64,000 nucleotides of DNA from Luteibacter rhizovicinus (GTDB lineage Bacteria; Pseudomonadota; Gammaproteobacteria; Xanthomonadales; Rhodanobacteraceae): NCBI RefSeq assembly GCF_004342265.1, contig NZ_SMCS01000007.1, positions 145,796-209,795 on the forward strand, read 5' to 3'. Shown here piece by piece: positions 63,808 through 64,000 of this stretch. The notes beneath the pieces are model-generated. The model was given only the letters and a program-made list of their open reading frames with translations, was not told the origin of the DNA and ran no database searches. The position numbers and the translations under genes are program-made. Each line of letters begins with the position of its first letter. Position 1 is the stretch's first letter.

Positions 63808-63934
63808 GGATAAAGCCCCTGGCGGTGACCTGTTGCAGCCCGTTCCCATGGGGAACGGATGCAGCAGACAAGAAAAAACCCGCCCTCAAACGAGGACGGG
63901 TTTTTGGATAAAGCCCCTGGCGGTGACCTGTTGC
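63808..63934. repeat. Two direct copies of a 29-bp sequence with variable hairpins
   Basis: GGATAAAGCCCCTGGCGGTG plus ACCTGTTGC occurs identically at 63808-63836 and 63906-63934, 98 bp apart. Each is followed on the plus strand by a strong variable hairpin (CGTTCCC/GGGAACG at 63841-63857; GCGCGC/GCGCGC at 63939-63956) and then a terminator. The reverse complement, GCAACAGGTCACCGCCAGGGGC, resembles the 3' end of Xanthomonadales 5S rRNA (GGTCATCGCCAGG). They may be tandem small RNA genes or duplicated tails of an rRNA operon; no full 5S gene is present. Confidence 0.6.
63873..63905. terminator. Bidirectional terminator T1 between the two repeat units
   Basis: AAAAAACCCGCCCTC and GAGGACGGGTTTTT form a stem with one mismatch, with A- and T-runs on both sides. 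It separates the two 29-bp repeat units. Confidence 0.8.
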
Positions 63935-63978
63935 GGGTCGCGCGCGATGCGCGCACCGGCAACAGCCGCAAAGACGAA

Positions 63979-64000
63979 GGCCTCCCCGATTGGGGAGGCC
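63979..64000. terminator. Hairpin T3 at the window edge
   Basis: GGCCTCCCC (63979-63987) and GGGGAGGCC (63992-64000) are perfect 9-bp arms around GATT. The flanking sequence to the right is outside the window, so a T-run on the plus strand cannot be checked; on the minus strand TTCGTCTTTG follows. Confidence 0.65.

Noticed and set aside
63700..64000. A complete 5S rRNA gene at the right edge
   Set aside because: Only about 20 bp resemble a 5S 3' end; the rest of the 5S sequence and its secondary structure are missing within the window.
1..64000. CRISPR arrays, tRNA genes, transposases, integrases or prophage modules
   Set aside because: I looked for regularly spaced repeats, cloverleaf arms with GGTTCGAATCC-type T loops, and transposase or integrase signatures and found none. 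The only repeats are the REP/MITE-like elements and the 29-bp pair at the right edge.

Overview
The window looks like chromosome of a high-GC gammaproteobacterium of the Xanthomonadales, most likely Rhodanobacteraceae (Luteibacter/Dyella type). This rests on overall codon usage, the two Oar-type TonB-dependent receptors with carboxypeptidase-regulatory N-termini, the mixed ilv-leu operon, and small REP-like inverted-repeat elements between genes. The genus is an inference. Nearly everything is ordinary core or lineage metabolism. I see no prophage, transposase, CRISPR array, tRNA or complete rRNA gene.

Layout. 1-84 is the 3' end of argS. 204-883 holds a small acidic protein and an Atu4866-type gene behind a SoxR-like promoter. 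1051-12191 is a nine-gene branched-chain amino acid operon (leuA-ilvE-leuC-leuD-leuB-ilvD-ilvC-ilvB-ilvN). It is preceded by a leader peptide rich in Leu/Val/Ile codons and a transcription attenuator whose competing stems can be read directly. 12355-12954 is an atypical SDR protein. 13062-19851 is a mannitol-type polyol locus: an AraC-family regulator, an ABC transporter (mtlEFGK) and mannitol 2-dehydrogenase. 19970-25515 holds a 57-aa ORF, ubiA, and a TonB receptor followed by a secreted PHP phosphoesterase-like protein. 25501-31300 contains comF, a small membrane protein and the biotin operon bioB-bioF-trhO-bioH-bioC under a BirA-type operator.

31397-37791 contains tag, an EamA exporter, a PLP-dependent dehydratase, an aldose-epimerase-like protein, pepN and a 61-aa protein. 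37792-38517 is gene-free but full of dyads and contains a candidate small RNA. 38518-47259 has mnmG, a GYF/RDD membrane protein, tex, a GDSL-esterase autotransporter, a small secreted protein and a lipoprotein. 47820-54332 carries two tandem paralogous Oar-like receptors, each with a predicted 5' leader of about 190-230 nt. 54919-63612 has a CI-like regulator, glyS/glyQ, an orphan GspE/PilB-type ATPase, a class I glutamine amidotransferase, a rhomboid protease and an ExeA-like AAA protein. The right edge (63776-64000) is gene-free and built of two copies of a 29-bp repeat interleaved with terminator hairpins.

The main observations are regulatory. They are the complete attenuator with an apparently leaderless leader peptide, the SoxR-type promoter on a gene of unknown function, a family of compensated inverted-repeat elements (12202, 20162, 43713, and a divergent one at 38296), hairpins that would bury ribosome-binding sites, and two RNA-like intergenic structures (38005-38121 and 63776-64000).
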